Below are positions 1-6,207 of a stretch of 11,998 nt of DNA, piece by piece. Location of the stretch: contig VBLN01000234.1 of the NCBI GenBank assembly GCA_005878685.1, positions 1,953-13,950 on the forward strand, written 5' to 3'. The notes beneath the pieces were generated by a model. It was not told where the DNA came from and did not search any database. It was given only the letters and a program-made list of their open reading frames with translations. How positions within the stretch are numbered: position 1 is the first letter of the stretch; each line of letters opens with the position of its first letter. The translations under genes and the position numbers were made by a program. Source of the DNA: Deltaproteobacteria bacterium (lineage in GTDB: Bacteria > Desulfobacterota > Binatia > UBA9968).

Positions 1-798
1 AAGGAATTAATAGCCCGGGCCTTGCACCAGCACAGCCAAAGGACTGAGGGGCCCTTTGTCGCCATTAACTGCGCCTCCGTACCAGAGACCCTGCTCGAGA
101 GCGAGCTTTTCGGCTACGTGCGCGGCGCCTTCACGGGAGCCATCGCCAATAAAAAGGGCCTTTTTGAGGAAGCCCATGAGGGTACGATCCTGCTCGATGA
201 AATCGGCGACACCCCCATGGCCTTTCAGTCCAAGCTATTGAGGGTTCTCCAAGAGAATGAAATCCGACCGGTCGGAACCAATAAGAGCATCAAAATTGAT
301 GTTCGTGTCATTGCGGCAACCAATAAAGACCTCAAGAAAGAAGTCGAGAGGAAGGCTTTCCGCAAGGACCTCTTCTATCGCCTTGCCGTAGTCCCGATCG
401 TTCTCCCGCCCCTGAGAGAGCGAAGAGAGGATATACCCCCTTTAGTCGACCACTTCATCAAAAAATACTCCAAGCATAATGGGCTGGAACCCAAGCGGAT
501 CTCTCCAAACGCTCTGAAGCTTCTAGAGCTGGAAAACGTCATCGAGCGGGCTGTGCTGATCAATCCGGGCCCTGAGATTAGTCCCGAAGCCTTGTTTCCC
601 CCTCCGCCATCAGCAGACGAATCTCCGACATTCCTGAGGCAAGCAACCAAAGGGGTAAGAGAAGTTGTGGAGAGGGAGAAAATCGCTGAGGCACTCCAAA
701 GGGCGAAAGGCAACCGATCCCGCGCTGCAAAGCTGTTAGGTATTAGCCGTTCCGCGCTCTATATCAAGCTCAAGACCCTAGACCTGGCTTCTTCGTAG
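1..798 (+). CDS. Sigma-54-dependent transcriptional activator (AAA+ and Fis-type HTH), 5' partial, lacking the WPGNVR segment
   Basis: The reading frame is open from base 1, so the gene begins left of the window. The first residues (KELIARA) are the end of the Walker A region, so any receiver or GAF input domain is off-window. Counting from base 1, the sequence shows GAFTGA, the sigma-54 contact loop (residues 42-47), Walker [11 protein letters not shown] (61-70), sensor I VIAATN (103-108), FYRL and the Arg-rich stretch (125-143), and a Fis-type HTH at the C-terminus (about 222-262). Proteins of this family open RpoN promoters by ATP hydrolysis from a distant enhancer. The oddity is at residues 171-180: ALKLL runs straight into [10 protein letters not shown], so the usual xxYxWPGNVR (sensor II, about 10 residues) is absent with the frame kept. 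That should impair nucleotide sensing, unless it is a sequence error. A sigma-54 promoter and a dyad lie just downstream. Confidence 0.93.
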   Translation, partial: KELIARALHQHSQRTEGPFVAINCASVPETLLESELFGYVRGAFTGAIANKKGLFEEAHEGTILLDEIGDTPMAFQSKLLRVLQENEIRPVGTNKSIKIDVRVIAATNKDLKKEVERKAFRKDLFYRLAVVPIVLPPLRERREDIPPLVDHFIKKYSKHNGLEPKRISPNALKLLELENVIERAVLINPGPEISPEALFPPPPSADESPTFLRQATKGVREVVEREKIAEALQRAKGNRSRAAKLLGISRSALYIKLKTLDLASS

Positions 799-838
799 TT
801 CCATAAGACATTCGTAATTCTACACAATTGCGGCATTG

Positions 839-862
839 CAGTGTCTATTCTAGTTGACACTG
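839..862. promoter_or_regulatory. Dyad, candidate enhancer (UAS) for a sigma-54 activator
   Basis: CAGTGTC (839-845) and GACACTG (856-862) form a perfect inverted repeat around a 10-base spacer. One base further out is a mismatch, and the next pairs again, giving arms TGCAGTGTC and GACACTGTA. The centre is about 175 bases upstream of the start site predicted from the -24/-12 element at 1000-1015, which is the usual distance for activators of this class. No T-tract follows, which argues against a terminator for the upstream gene. Binding by the neighbouring activator is inference. Confidence 0.5.
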
Positions 863-999
863 TAACTAGGCGACATATCGAGCAATTTAATCGCCCATCC
901 TTTTTTCTGTCCATAACGATATACACTCGCGGAGATTGGCCCAACATCTTCCACTACGTAAGTGCCCTTAATAACAAGAGATGAACTCGTATTTTCAAG

Positions 1000-1015
1000 T
1001 GGCATCACAATTGCG
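1000..1015 (+). promoter_or_regulatory. Sigma-54 (-24/-12) promoter
   Basis: TGGCAT-CACAA-TTGCG matches the TGGCAC-N5-TTGCW consensus with the required GG-N10-GC spacing. The predicted start site is near 1026, which leaves a leader of about 40 bases before the nucleotidyltransferase start at 1066. An activator gene for exactly this promoter class ends 200 bases upstream. Confidence 0.72.
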
Positions 1016-1065
1016 GAAACCACCAAAGACCAACTGACGGGAGAATGAACAAGGGAGAGAGAAAC

Positions 1066-2037
1066 ATGAGGGCGATTTCCGATTCGGGCCAACGGTGCGG
1101 AATTGTCCTGGCGGGCGGAGCAGGGCAGCGCCTTCGATCTTTTATCTACCAGCTGAGAGGAAATACACTTCCCAAACAATACGTCAATATCATCGGCACC
1201 CGTTCAATGCTCGACCACACCTTTGACCGCGCCGAGAAGCTGATACCTCGAGAGCGTCTCTTCACGGTGGTGAGCCATCATCATCTGAATTATCCGGAAG
1301 TCCGACGACAGCTTTCAAGCCGGCCAAGGGGAAACACGGTTGTTCAACCTGAAGACAGAGGGACCCTGCCGGGCATTCTTCTTCCGCTGATGCATCTATA
1401 CAAACGCTATCCCGATTCTACGGTGGCGGTCTTTCCAGCGGACCACTTCATTTTGGAGCAGGACCTCTTCATGGCCTACGTCGGGTTGGCCTTCCAGGCG
1501 GTCGAAAGCAGTCCATCCAATCTAATCCTATTAGGAATTGAACCCGATGGGCCAGAGCCAGAATACGGTTATATCCTACCGGACGGAGCGGCGGGAGATC
1601 TGGCCCCAATGGGTTTCCGTAACGTCCAGCTTTTCGTCGAAAAGCCGGGTTCTGGACCGGCACAACAGCTGGTTCTGGGCGGCGGCTTGTGGAACACAAT
1701 GGTCATGGTTTTTAAGACCGACACCGTTCTTGACCTGGTGCGCAGGCTGGCCCCCAGACTTCACGACTCATTTCAAGAGATCCTAAGGGCCATCGGGACC
1801 CGCAAGGAGCGATGCGTGGTAGGAGAAGCCTACAGGAATATGAAGTCTATGAATTTTTCGGAAGAGATGCTGGAAGCGCTTGCCCGAGTCCATCCCTCGT
1901 GTTTGTCTGTTCTTCCCGTTTCAGAGGTTTGTTGGAGCGATTGGGGATCAGGGCACCGCGTTGTCACAACCTTAAAAAGAATTGGTTACCTGAATCGACT
2001 GCAAGGAATCTTAGAGAGCCCGCAATTCGCAACCTGA
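1066..2037 (+). CDS. Sugar-1-phosphate nucleotidyltransferase, mannose-1-phosphate guanylyltransferase-like
   Basis: This 323-residue cytosolic enzyme has the nucleotidyltransferase fold: LAGGAGQRLR (residues 15-24, nucleotide loop), PKQY (36-39), QPEDRGT (94-100), FPADH (123-127, metal and substrate region), PEYGYI (165-170), VEKP (191-194), GGLWNT (206-211) and a terminal WSDWG. This pattern is closest to GDP-mannose pyrophosphorylases, which make NDP-sugars for exopolysaccharide, O-antigen or glycosylation; the exact sugar cannot be read. An ATG at 1045 is in frame, but ATG 1066 has the better-spaced Shine-Dalgarno (GGGAGAG), so it is preferred. The gene sits behind a sigma-54 promoter, and the next gene starts 10 bases after its stop. 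No manA, pgm or glycosyltransferase gene is in view, so the pathway is not closed here. Confidence 0.85.
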   Translation: MRAISDSGQRCGIVLAGGAGQRLRSFIYQLRGNTLPKQYVNIIGTRSMLDHTFDRAEKLIPRERLFTVVSHHHLNYPEVRRQLSSRPRGNTVVQPEDRGTLPGILLPLMHLYKRYPDSTVAVFPADHFILEQDLFMAYVGLAFQAVESSPSNLILLGIEPDGPEPEYGYILPDGAAGDLAPMGFRNVQLFVEKPGSGPAQQLVLGGGLWNTMVMVFKTDTVLDLVRRLAPRLHDSFQEILRAIGTRKERCVVGEAYRNMKSMNFSEEMLEALARVHPSCLSVLPVSEVCWSDWGSGHRVVTTLKRIGYLNRLQGILESPQFAT

Positions 2038-2047
2038 GGAATACATT

Positions 2048-2473
2048 ATGATGGAAGACGCACTAAGTCCTCTGCTTCAGCCAGACGTCTTGCTTCCCAC
2101 GCAGTACTGGGAAACTGTCACCAGGAAGCATCGCTTAGAGCCGGAGAAGAAGCTCATGCTTGCGGTCCTGGACGATGCCGTCTGGACCTACAGAAAATAT
2201 CTCTTTACACACAGAATTCTTTTTACTGAGGTGGCGGATTGGTTCTTCAAAGAGGATAGCGACCGGCTCTTTTCCTTTCAAAACATCTGCGATGTCCTGG
2301 AGTTAAGCCCTGAGCGCATTCGGCAAGGGTTACTGCGCTGCAAGGAAAACGAGCCGGAAGAAAGCCGCGACGCCCGTCTCGCTCCTAGGATTAAAAACGG
2401 GCAGCAACATCGTATTGTTAACCAGACTATTTGGACTGACAGAACGAAGGAGAGATCGCGGGTCGCGCTTTGA
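2048..2473 (+). CDS. Conserved hypothetical protein with an HTH-like segment
   Basis: The protein has 141 residues, no signal peptide and no membrane segment. GAGGA lies 7 bases before the ATG at 2048; ATG 2051 is also possible. The N-terminal part (LLPTQYWETVTRKHRLEPEKKLMLAVLDD in pieces) is followed by a helical, aromatic-rich stretch. Residues about 77-99 (FSFQNICDVLELSPERIRQG) have the spacing of a helix-turn-helix. The basic C-terminal tail looks disordered. I recognise the general look of this family from uncultured deltaproteobacterium-like and NC10-like genomes but know of no assigned function. The 10-base gap to the nucleotidyltransferase gene implies the same sigma-54-driven transcript. 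It could be a DNA-binding accessory factor; that is inference. Confidence 0.72.
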   Translation: MMEDALSPLLQPDVLLPTQYWETVTRKHRLEPEKKLMLAVLDDAVWTYRKYLFTHRILFTEVADWFFKEDSDRLFSFQNICDVLELSPERIRQGLLRCKENEPEESRDARLAPRIKNGQQHRIVNQTIWTDRTKERSRVAL

Positions 2474-2525
2474 TGGTCCGAAGCGTTTAGGGTGGAGCGT
2501 ACAGAGTCCAATGGGAGCCGGAAAG

Positions 2526-2642
2526 ATGATAGAAGAAAAGATCCCGGCGGAGGTTTGGCCGCAACTCATCAATGAAGTGGCCTTGTGGGTTATTCTATTG
2601 CTTGAGATTGGAATGTTAATCGGACTACTTCTTTCCCTGTAA
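2526..2642 (+). CDS. 38-residue single-pass membrane miniprotein
   Basis: This short ORF has an acidic/amphipathic N-terminus (MIEEKIPAEVWPQLINE) followed by a 20-residue hydrophobic run (VALWVILLLEIGMLIGLLLS) reaching the C-terminus. The frame is open from 2415, but ATG 2526 is preceded by GGAGCCGGAAAG and starts where the sequence becomes protein-like. ATG 2511 is an alternative. It lies 52 bases behind the hypothetical gene, so it probably belongs to the same transcript. The Glu in the middle of the membrane segment is unusual and could serve in partner binding. No family is recognised. Confidence 0.5.
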   Translation: MIEEKIPAEVWPQLINEVALWVILLLEIGMLIGLLLSL

Positions 2643-2868
2643 CCCACCGCCGTAATGAGTCCAATATCGCTGTCCTACCATGTATGGTTTATCAGCCTGT
2701 TTTTTAGTCTTTTTTGCAGGGAAACCCCTTCAGATATCTTTCAAAACGAGAAATTTCTTTCATGAAATCCGACATTATCGTTGGTATTGCGTTTGCTAAG
2801 CCCCTTCAGTAGCCAAGGTTGGTCATGAAATTAATTACTCTTGGATTAATCGCTGATGGGAGCTCATT
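2643..2868. other. Intergenic region between two short operons
   Basis: This AT-rich gap of 226 bases holds two T-runs (about 2699-2718) with no convincing stem in front of them, a short ACCAT-GT-ATGGT repeat, and the sigma-54-like promoter at 2782-2797. I see no ORF and no RNA gene here. Confidence 0.6.
2782..2797 (+). promoter_or_regulatory. Second sigma-54 (-24/-12) promoter
   Basis: TGGTAT-TGCGT-TTGCT keeps GG-N10-GC and a perfect TTGCT -12 box, and T precedes the TGG. The predicted start site is near 2808, about 60 bases ahead of the ATG at 2869. It is the second RpoN-type element within 1.8 kb and points in the same direction. No dyad like the one at 839-862 was found in front of it. 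Confidence 0.6.
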
Positions 2869-3096
2869 ATGTCGAAGGTCGTCGTCTGTATCGCCGAGTC
2901 TCAAGAGCAGGCGAAAGCCATTCTAAATGAGCTTATGCTCGCCGGCTTCTCTAGAAATGATGTCTCCGTTATCGAGGTCTTCGACCTTTGTCCCCGACCA
3001 AATGGTGATAACAGAAAAAATGCGACCCCAAAGGCAGAGGCTGTTCCTGGAACGAGGCCGACCAGAGCGTCACACAAGTCACACGGAGAATGGTGA
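2869..3096 (+). CDS. Shortened general-stress-type protein (GSMF/YflT-like N-terminus), probably a decayed gene
   Basis: The 75-residue ORF has a good Shine-Dalgarno (GGGAG, 6 bases before ATG). Residues 1-35 (MSKVVVCIAESQEQAKAIL, then NELMLAGFSRNDVSVI) look like the N-terminal alpha/beta half of small stress proteins of about 170 residues. Those proteins continue into a TKAPEG motif, a long Gly/Ala-rich membrane-like core and a VHTEN-type C-terminus. Here the Gly-rich core is missing. The weak NATPKAEAVPGT may be the relic of TKAPEG. In the +1 frame, SHTENGEEEIYR ending at 3115 resembles the family's C-terminus. This reads as a gene that lost its middle and its frame. The family comparison is from memory. 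It follows the second sigma-54 promoter. Confidence 0.55.
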   Translation: MSKVVVCIAESQEQAKAILNELMLAGFSRNDVSVIEVFDLCPRPNGDNRKNATPKAEAVPGTRPTRASHKSHGEW

Positions 3097-3170
3097 AGAA
3101 GAGATCTACAGATAAACCTTTAAAATAAGTAGGACGTCGCGCCAAAGCTGCCGAACGGGGGAAAGAGCAA

Positions 3171-3278
3171 ATGGAAACAGAGCTCACTTATCTCGTCATT
3201 TTCGTTGTTCTCATATTGGGTTTGCTGTGGCTCCCTTTACCTAAGAAGAGGCCACAAGACCCGCGGTATCACCGTTGA
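3171..3278 (+). CDS. 35-residue single-pass membrane miniprotein
   Basis: ATG 3171 opens a 35-codon frame: a short acidic start (METEL), a hydrophobic span of about 19 residues (TYLVIFVVLILGLLWLPL), then a basic tail (PKKRPQDPRYHR). The positive-inside rule would place the C-terminus in the cytoplasm. GGGGGA lies about 9 bases upstream. The gene sits 74 bases after the stress-protein remnant and 19 bases before the zinc-ribbon gene, so the three are probably co-transcribed. No family is recognised. The composition is that of a real membrane peptide, but short ORFs are easily spurious. Confidence 0.45.
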   Translation: METELTYLVIFVVLILGLLWLPLPKKRPQDPRYHR

Positions 3279-3297
3279 TCGCGTAAAGGAGACATGT

Positions 3298-3522
3298 ATG
3301 ATTCGCTCACTAAAGCAAAGGAACAAACTCCATCTCTGTCCACGATGCGAGAGCAATCCGTTGTTTTTCAGGGTTCGAAGCGAGATCCTTGACATTAAGG
3401 TATGCGTTGAATGCGGCTTAAAGGCAAGGCGCTTAGGACTGATCGTGACTGAACTCCCTAGGGAACAGGTCGGTCTTTCAGTTTCGAACTTTGGCGATAG
3501 ATTGGGTCATCTCAGCCTCTGA
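3298..3522 (+). CDS. Small zinc-ribbon protein
   Basis: The protein has 74 residues. The start is fixed by AAAGGAG ending 6 bases before ATG 3298; the frame is open further upstream (from 3205), but that part overlaps the membrane miniprotein in another frame. CPRC (residues 14-17) and CVEC (about 40-43) form a Cx2C-x22-Cx2C four-cysteine site typical of a structural zinc ribbon, with many basic residues between. The C-terminal 30 residues have no metal ligands. Possible roles are nucleic-acid or protein binding; none can be assigned. It is the last gene before a convergent junction. Confidence 0.65.
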   Translation: MIRSLKQRNKLHLCPRCESNPLFFRVRSEILDIKVCVECGLKARRLGLIVTELPREQVGLSVSNFGDRLGHLSL

Positions 3523-3567
3523 CATCCAATCCCGCTCTACTCGCCAATCTTAAGGAAACATCCAACT

Positions 3568-3597
3568 GGATCGCAGCCCGCCATGGGGAGCGATTCC
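3568..3597. terminator. Hairpin between convergent genes
   Basis: ATCGC (3570-3574) pairs with GCGAT (3590-3594), and CCC (3577-3579) pairs with GGG (3585-3587) around a GCCAT loop, with a small internal loop. GG and CC extend the stem with one bulged T. It lies between the zinc-ribbon stop (3522) and the cupin stop (3598), where a bidirectional stop would be expected. No T-tract is present, so intrinsic termination is uncertain. Confidence 0.3.
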
Positions 3598-4323
3598 CTA
3601 TTCATCCAGGTGTGTCGCTTTCAAGTGCCGATCGACAGTCGTATATCCTCTCCATTGATCGGCTAGCCAGTAACGGATGCCGTACTCGAACCTTAGTTCC
3701 TTCATGTCGCTATCATTGGGGTTGAAGTGCTGATGATGCATCATGCCCGGCGGGACGTGAACAGCGTCGCCCTGCTCCCATTCGTACTTCTTGCCCCCAA
3801 TCTCGGAATAACCGCTCCCTTGCAACGCGTAGAGATAGGCTTCCGGGTGAGCATGACTGTGGCTCTTTGAGCGCGGCAAGTCGACGAAGATGGAGCTGAT
3901 CGCAACCGCGGTCGCCTTGAAGCCATTCTGCTTGCCGCTCCTGCCCATAAGAAAATAAGTTGCGCCGTGCTTGGTCTCACCGGAGAGTTCAAACTGATCC
4001 TCGTGCATGGAGACTCGCCGGCCATCGATGTGCCAGTACTGTGATTCCTCGGCGGGAAATCTTGCCAGGAGATGGGGATCATTTTCTCCAGCGTCCTCTA
4101 TCTGCTCCATATGACCCATGCGCACGGCCGCTTCCAGCGGCCAAGCCAACCCGGAAATGTAGACGGCCGGCTCCTTGCCGGTATTGAACAACTGATGGGG
4201 CGAACGGTACGGAATATGAAAAACAGTTCCGCGACGGAAATCATAACGCTTGCCGTCCAGCATCAGGAACCCCTCGCCTCGCTCAACGTAGATTTCGCTC
4301 AACGTAGATCGCCTCTTCGCCAT
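3598..4323 (-). pseudogene. Double-cupin protein, C-terminal part after the frameshift
   Basis: This frame carries the rest of cupin 1 (GKRYDF through IPYRSPHQLFN, metal His in PHQ) and all of cupin 2: HSHAHPEAYLYALQG, then PPGMMHHQHFN, the standard HxH...E and PxGxxH motifs. It ends in a Trp/Tyr-rich tail. The ATG at 4323 belongs to the duplicated stretch (MAKRRSTLSE) and has no Shine-Dalgarno, so these residues were originally the continuation of the upstream half: AIYVER there joins EIYVERGEGF here. The intact protein would be about 310 residues with two metal-binding cupins, the layout of gentisate-dioxygenase-like or other bicupin oxygenases and isomerases. The substrate is unknown. An EntS-like exporter gene lies upstream. 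Confidence 0.8.
4279..4310. repeat. 16-base tandem duplication that breaks the cupin gene
   Basis: Two adjacent copies of TCGCTCAACGTAGATT occupy 4279-4294 and 4295-4310 and differ only in the last base (T or C). On the coding strand each copy encodes IYVER. The unit is not a multiple of three, so two copies put the gene out of frame, and removing one restores an uninterrupted HFHGEEAIYVERGEGF. Confidence 0.9.
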
Positions 4324-4546
4324 GGAAGTGCTTACCGGTATGCCAGCATGGCGGGATCTGCGCCTTCATGAGAAGACTGCCGCCTGTCGGGAATCCCGTC
4401 TCCGGCGCAATCATCAGCGCTGCCTTGCGGTCCTGGCGCGTGCGCACCCAGCGCAGTTCTTTCCCCCTGACCACCCGCGGTGCGTCCGCTACGACCCTCT
4501 CAATACGCTCCGACTCAGCCAACCAATCGTCGTAGAAATTTTCCAT
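4283..4546 (-). pseudogene. Double-cupin protein, N-terminal part before the frameshift
   Basis: The start is ATG 4546 with GGAGG four bases upstream; the GTG just before it is too close to the ribosome site. The 87 residues include the family's N-terminal arm and the first metal motif HTGKHFHGEEA, then run out of frame within the 16-base duplication and stop after ERNLR. On its own the product lacks the second His-containing strand of cupin 1 and all of cupin 2, so it should not fold as an enzyme. The two halves overlap by 41 bases in different frames, so reinitiation at 4323 is possible but would not rebuild a single chain. Confidence 0.8.
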
Positions 4547-4588
4547 CACTCCTCCAATCCATTACCGATGATAAAATACTTGGAATGA

Positions 4589-4617
4589 AAATTACCCAAC
4601 GAACGATTGCATGTCAA
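4589..4617 (-). promoter_or_regulatory. Possible sigma-70-type promoter for the cupin gene
   Basis: Reading the minus strand, a perfect TTGACA (4617-4612) is followed after 17 bases by TAATTT (4594-4589), a weak -10. It is 40-70 bases ahead of the cupin start. The -35 and the spacing are good and the -10 is poor, so this is tentative. Confidence 0.3.
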
Positions 4618-4717
4618 ACCAAGGCAATCCATTTCACTACGGAAGCAAAGGATGAGGAACGGGATGAGCCGCTTGAGTCGAATTTTCTGAAAAACATCTG
4701 TGAAGCGAAAAGCTTCT

Positions 4718-5974
4718 TCAGCTTTGAGGAAAACCGCGCAGCCTGGGGCCAAAAAAGAACAGAGCCATGATAACAATGACGACAGCTCCTGCCTCGAGCG
4801 CAAACGGAGTCGTGGTCCACTCGGCCACGAAGCCCGCCTGCATACCCCCGAATTCTCGCAGACCCGCCGCCGTGAGCCCGTAAACTCCCATAACCCTTCC
4901 CCGGTAGACGTCATCGACCGTAAGTTGAATCGTCGTATTGAGAAGCGTGTCAAAAACCGTATTCAGACCACCCATCATAGCTAACATCACAAAGGCAGTC
5001 GCAAAGCGCTCCGTAGCGGCGAAGACGAATAGCGCGCCGGAAGAAGCCAGCAAGAGCAGTACCAAGCTCTGCCGATTGACTCTGATCTGGCCAAGGGAGG
5101 CAAGGCTCAGAGAGCCGATGATCGTACCGAGCCCCGGCGCCGCTGAGATAAATCCCAATCCGGAGGCGCCTACCTGAAGCACCTCCTTGGCAAAGACCGG
5201 CAACAGCGTGATGTAAGAGCGACCAAAAATACTGACAAGAGATGAACCGGAAAGAAGCGTAAAAATCAGTTTCTGACGGCGGATATAGTCGAATCCGGCA
5301 AAAAAGCTTTCCGCGATTGGAGTGCCTCGTTGTCCTCTAGTTGGCGGGATGTGCATCCACATGAGAGCGGCGATAATGGCAAAGTAACTGATAGTGTTGA
5401 GGTAAAAGCAGCCGCTGAGCCCTATCCAGCCGAACAGGAACCCCACTAGGCTCGGCCCTATGAGGCCCGCTCCGTGCCAAGTCACTGCATTTAAGGCCAG
5501 GGCGTTTGCCAGATCTTCCCTGCTAACGAGTTGGGGCAAGAGCGACTGGCGCACCGGTTGCTCGAAAGCCCACGCCGTGGAAGTCAGCGCGCCGAGAACA
5601 AAGACGTGCCAAACCTTGACCCAGCCGAACGAAGTTAGAATGGCCAGAGCCGCGGCAGGTACCAGAGAGACGACTTGAATCCAAATCATGACCAGACGCC
5701 GATCCCAGCGGTCAGCCAGCAGCCCACCCAGCAAAAAGAGACCCAGGAGGAGAACCATGCGCAGCAAACTGAACAGCCCCAGGTAGAATGGCGAAGCGGT
5801 TAGCTCGAAGAGAAGCCAGCCTTGAGCCACAGTCTGCATCCAAGAGCCTACGTTCGAGACGAAGTAGCTTAGCCAAAACCAGAAAAAATCCCGGTAATGG
5901 AGGGCTCGAAAAATAGCCCTTTGTCTAAAGATCGCCAATATCCTATTCCCTTCCCTCTCCTTCGATTGAGACAT
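4718..5974 (-). CDS. MFS exporter, EntS-like (MFS_3 family)
   Basis: This 418-residue inner-membrane protein has about 12 hydrophobic spans. The family pattern is clear: SNVGSWMQTVAQGWLLFELT in span 1, GGLLADRWDRRLVM (the MFS A-motif loop between spans 2 and 3), AFEQPVRQSLLPQLVSREDL and NALALNAVTWHGAGLIGP, as in the enterobactin exporter EntS and related proton-driven drug or siderophore exporters. Substrate cannot be read from sequence. The length is normal and no lesion is seen. ATG 5974 lacks a clear Shine-Dalgarno, so the true start may be a few codons further in; AGGAGAGGG lies inside codons 6-9. The cupin gene follows 171 bases downstream on the same strand and may share a transcript or use the promoter suggested there. 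Confidence 0.85.
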   Translation of the reverse strand: MSQSKEREGNRILAIFRQRAIFRALHYRDFFWFWLSYFVSNVGSWMQTVAQGWLLFELTASPFYLGLFSLLRMVLLLGLFLLGGLLADRWDRRLVMIWIQVVSLVPAAALAILTSFGWVKVWHVFVLGALTSTAWAFEQPVRQSLLPQLVSREDLANALALNAVTWHGAGLIGPSLVGFLFGWIGLSGCFYLNTISYFAIIAALMWMHIPPTRGQRGTPIAESFFAGFDYIRRQKLIFTLLSGSSLVSIFGRSYITLLPVFAKEVLQVGASGLGFISAAPGLGTIIGSLSLASLGQIRVNRQSLVLLLLASSGALFVFAATERFATAFVMLAMMGGLNTVFDTLLNTTIQLTVDDVYRGRVMGVYGLTAAGLREFGGMQAGFVAEWTTTPFALEAGAVVIVIMALFFFGPRLRGFPQS

Positions 5975-6207
5975 TGGAGAACACGAGCTGGCCTACGCCA
6001 AGTAGCAATCCTGGACGCGCTGCAAAAAATCCGTGGTGCCCGGAGATACGGCCTGACCCCAAAAGCGAAGGCCGAAGCCAGGTTGGCGCTGGTTTAAGAC
6101 GGGGGTTCAACGTCTAACAACCCACCCACTCCAACACCGTCCCCGTTAAAGCCCATTTAAAATCGTAACTCTACGGTTCGACAACTAGGTCGACGCAGGC
6201 TCTGTGA
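5975..6207. other. Intergenic region, possible short gene remnant
   Basis: There is no confident gene in these 233 bases. On the minus strand a frame of about 34 codons ending near 6002 reads GFGLRFWGQAVSPGTTDFLQ and then RVQDCYLA-stop. It looks protein-like but has no start codon or ribosome site. The plus strand is also open over the same bases. It may be the tail of a lost gene. I see no terminator or tRNA. Confidence 0.3.

Noticed and set aside
375..713. Minus-strand ORF of 112 codons opposite the activator gene
   Set aside because: It is antisense to a clear AAA+ domain, has a low-complexity translation and no ribosome site.
850..1179. Minus-strand ORFs across the activator/nucleotidyltransferase gap
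   Set aside because: They cover a promoter region and the conserved start of the nucleotidyltransferase; the composition is not protein-like.
1..2642. PEP-CTERM/exosortase locus, suggested by a sigma-54 activator beside a sugar nucleotidyltransferase
   Set aside because: No exosortase, PEP-CTERM substrate or PrsK-type kinase gene is visible in the window.
4702..4716. Terminator after the MFS gene (GAAGC-GAAAA-GCTTC)
   Set aside because: The stem is only five pairs and the T-run on the minus strand is several bases away.
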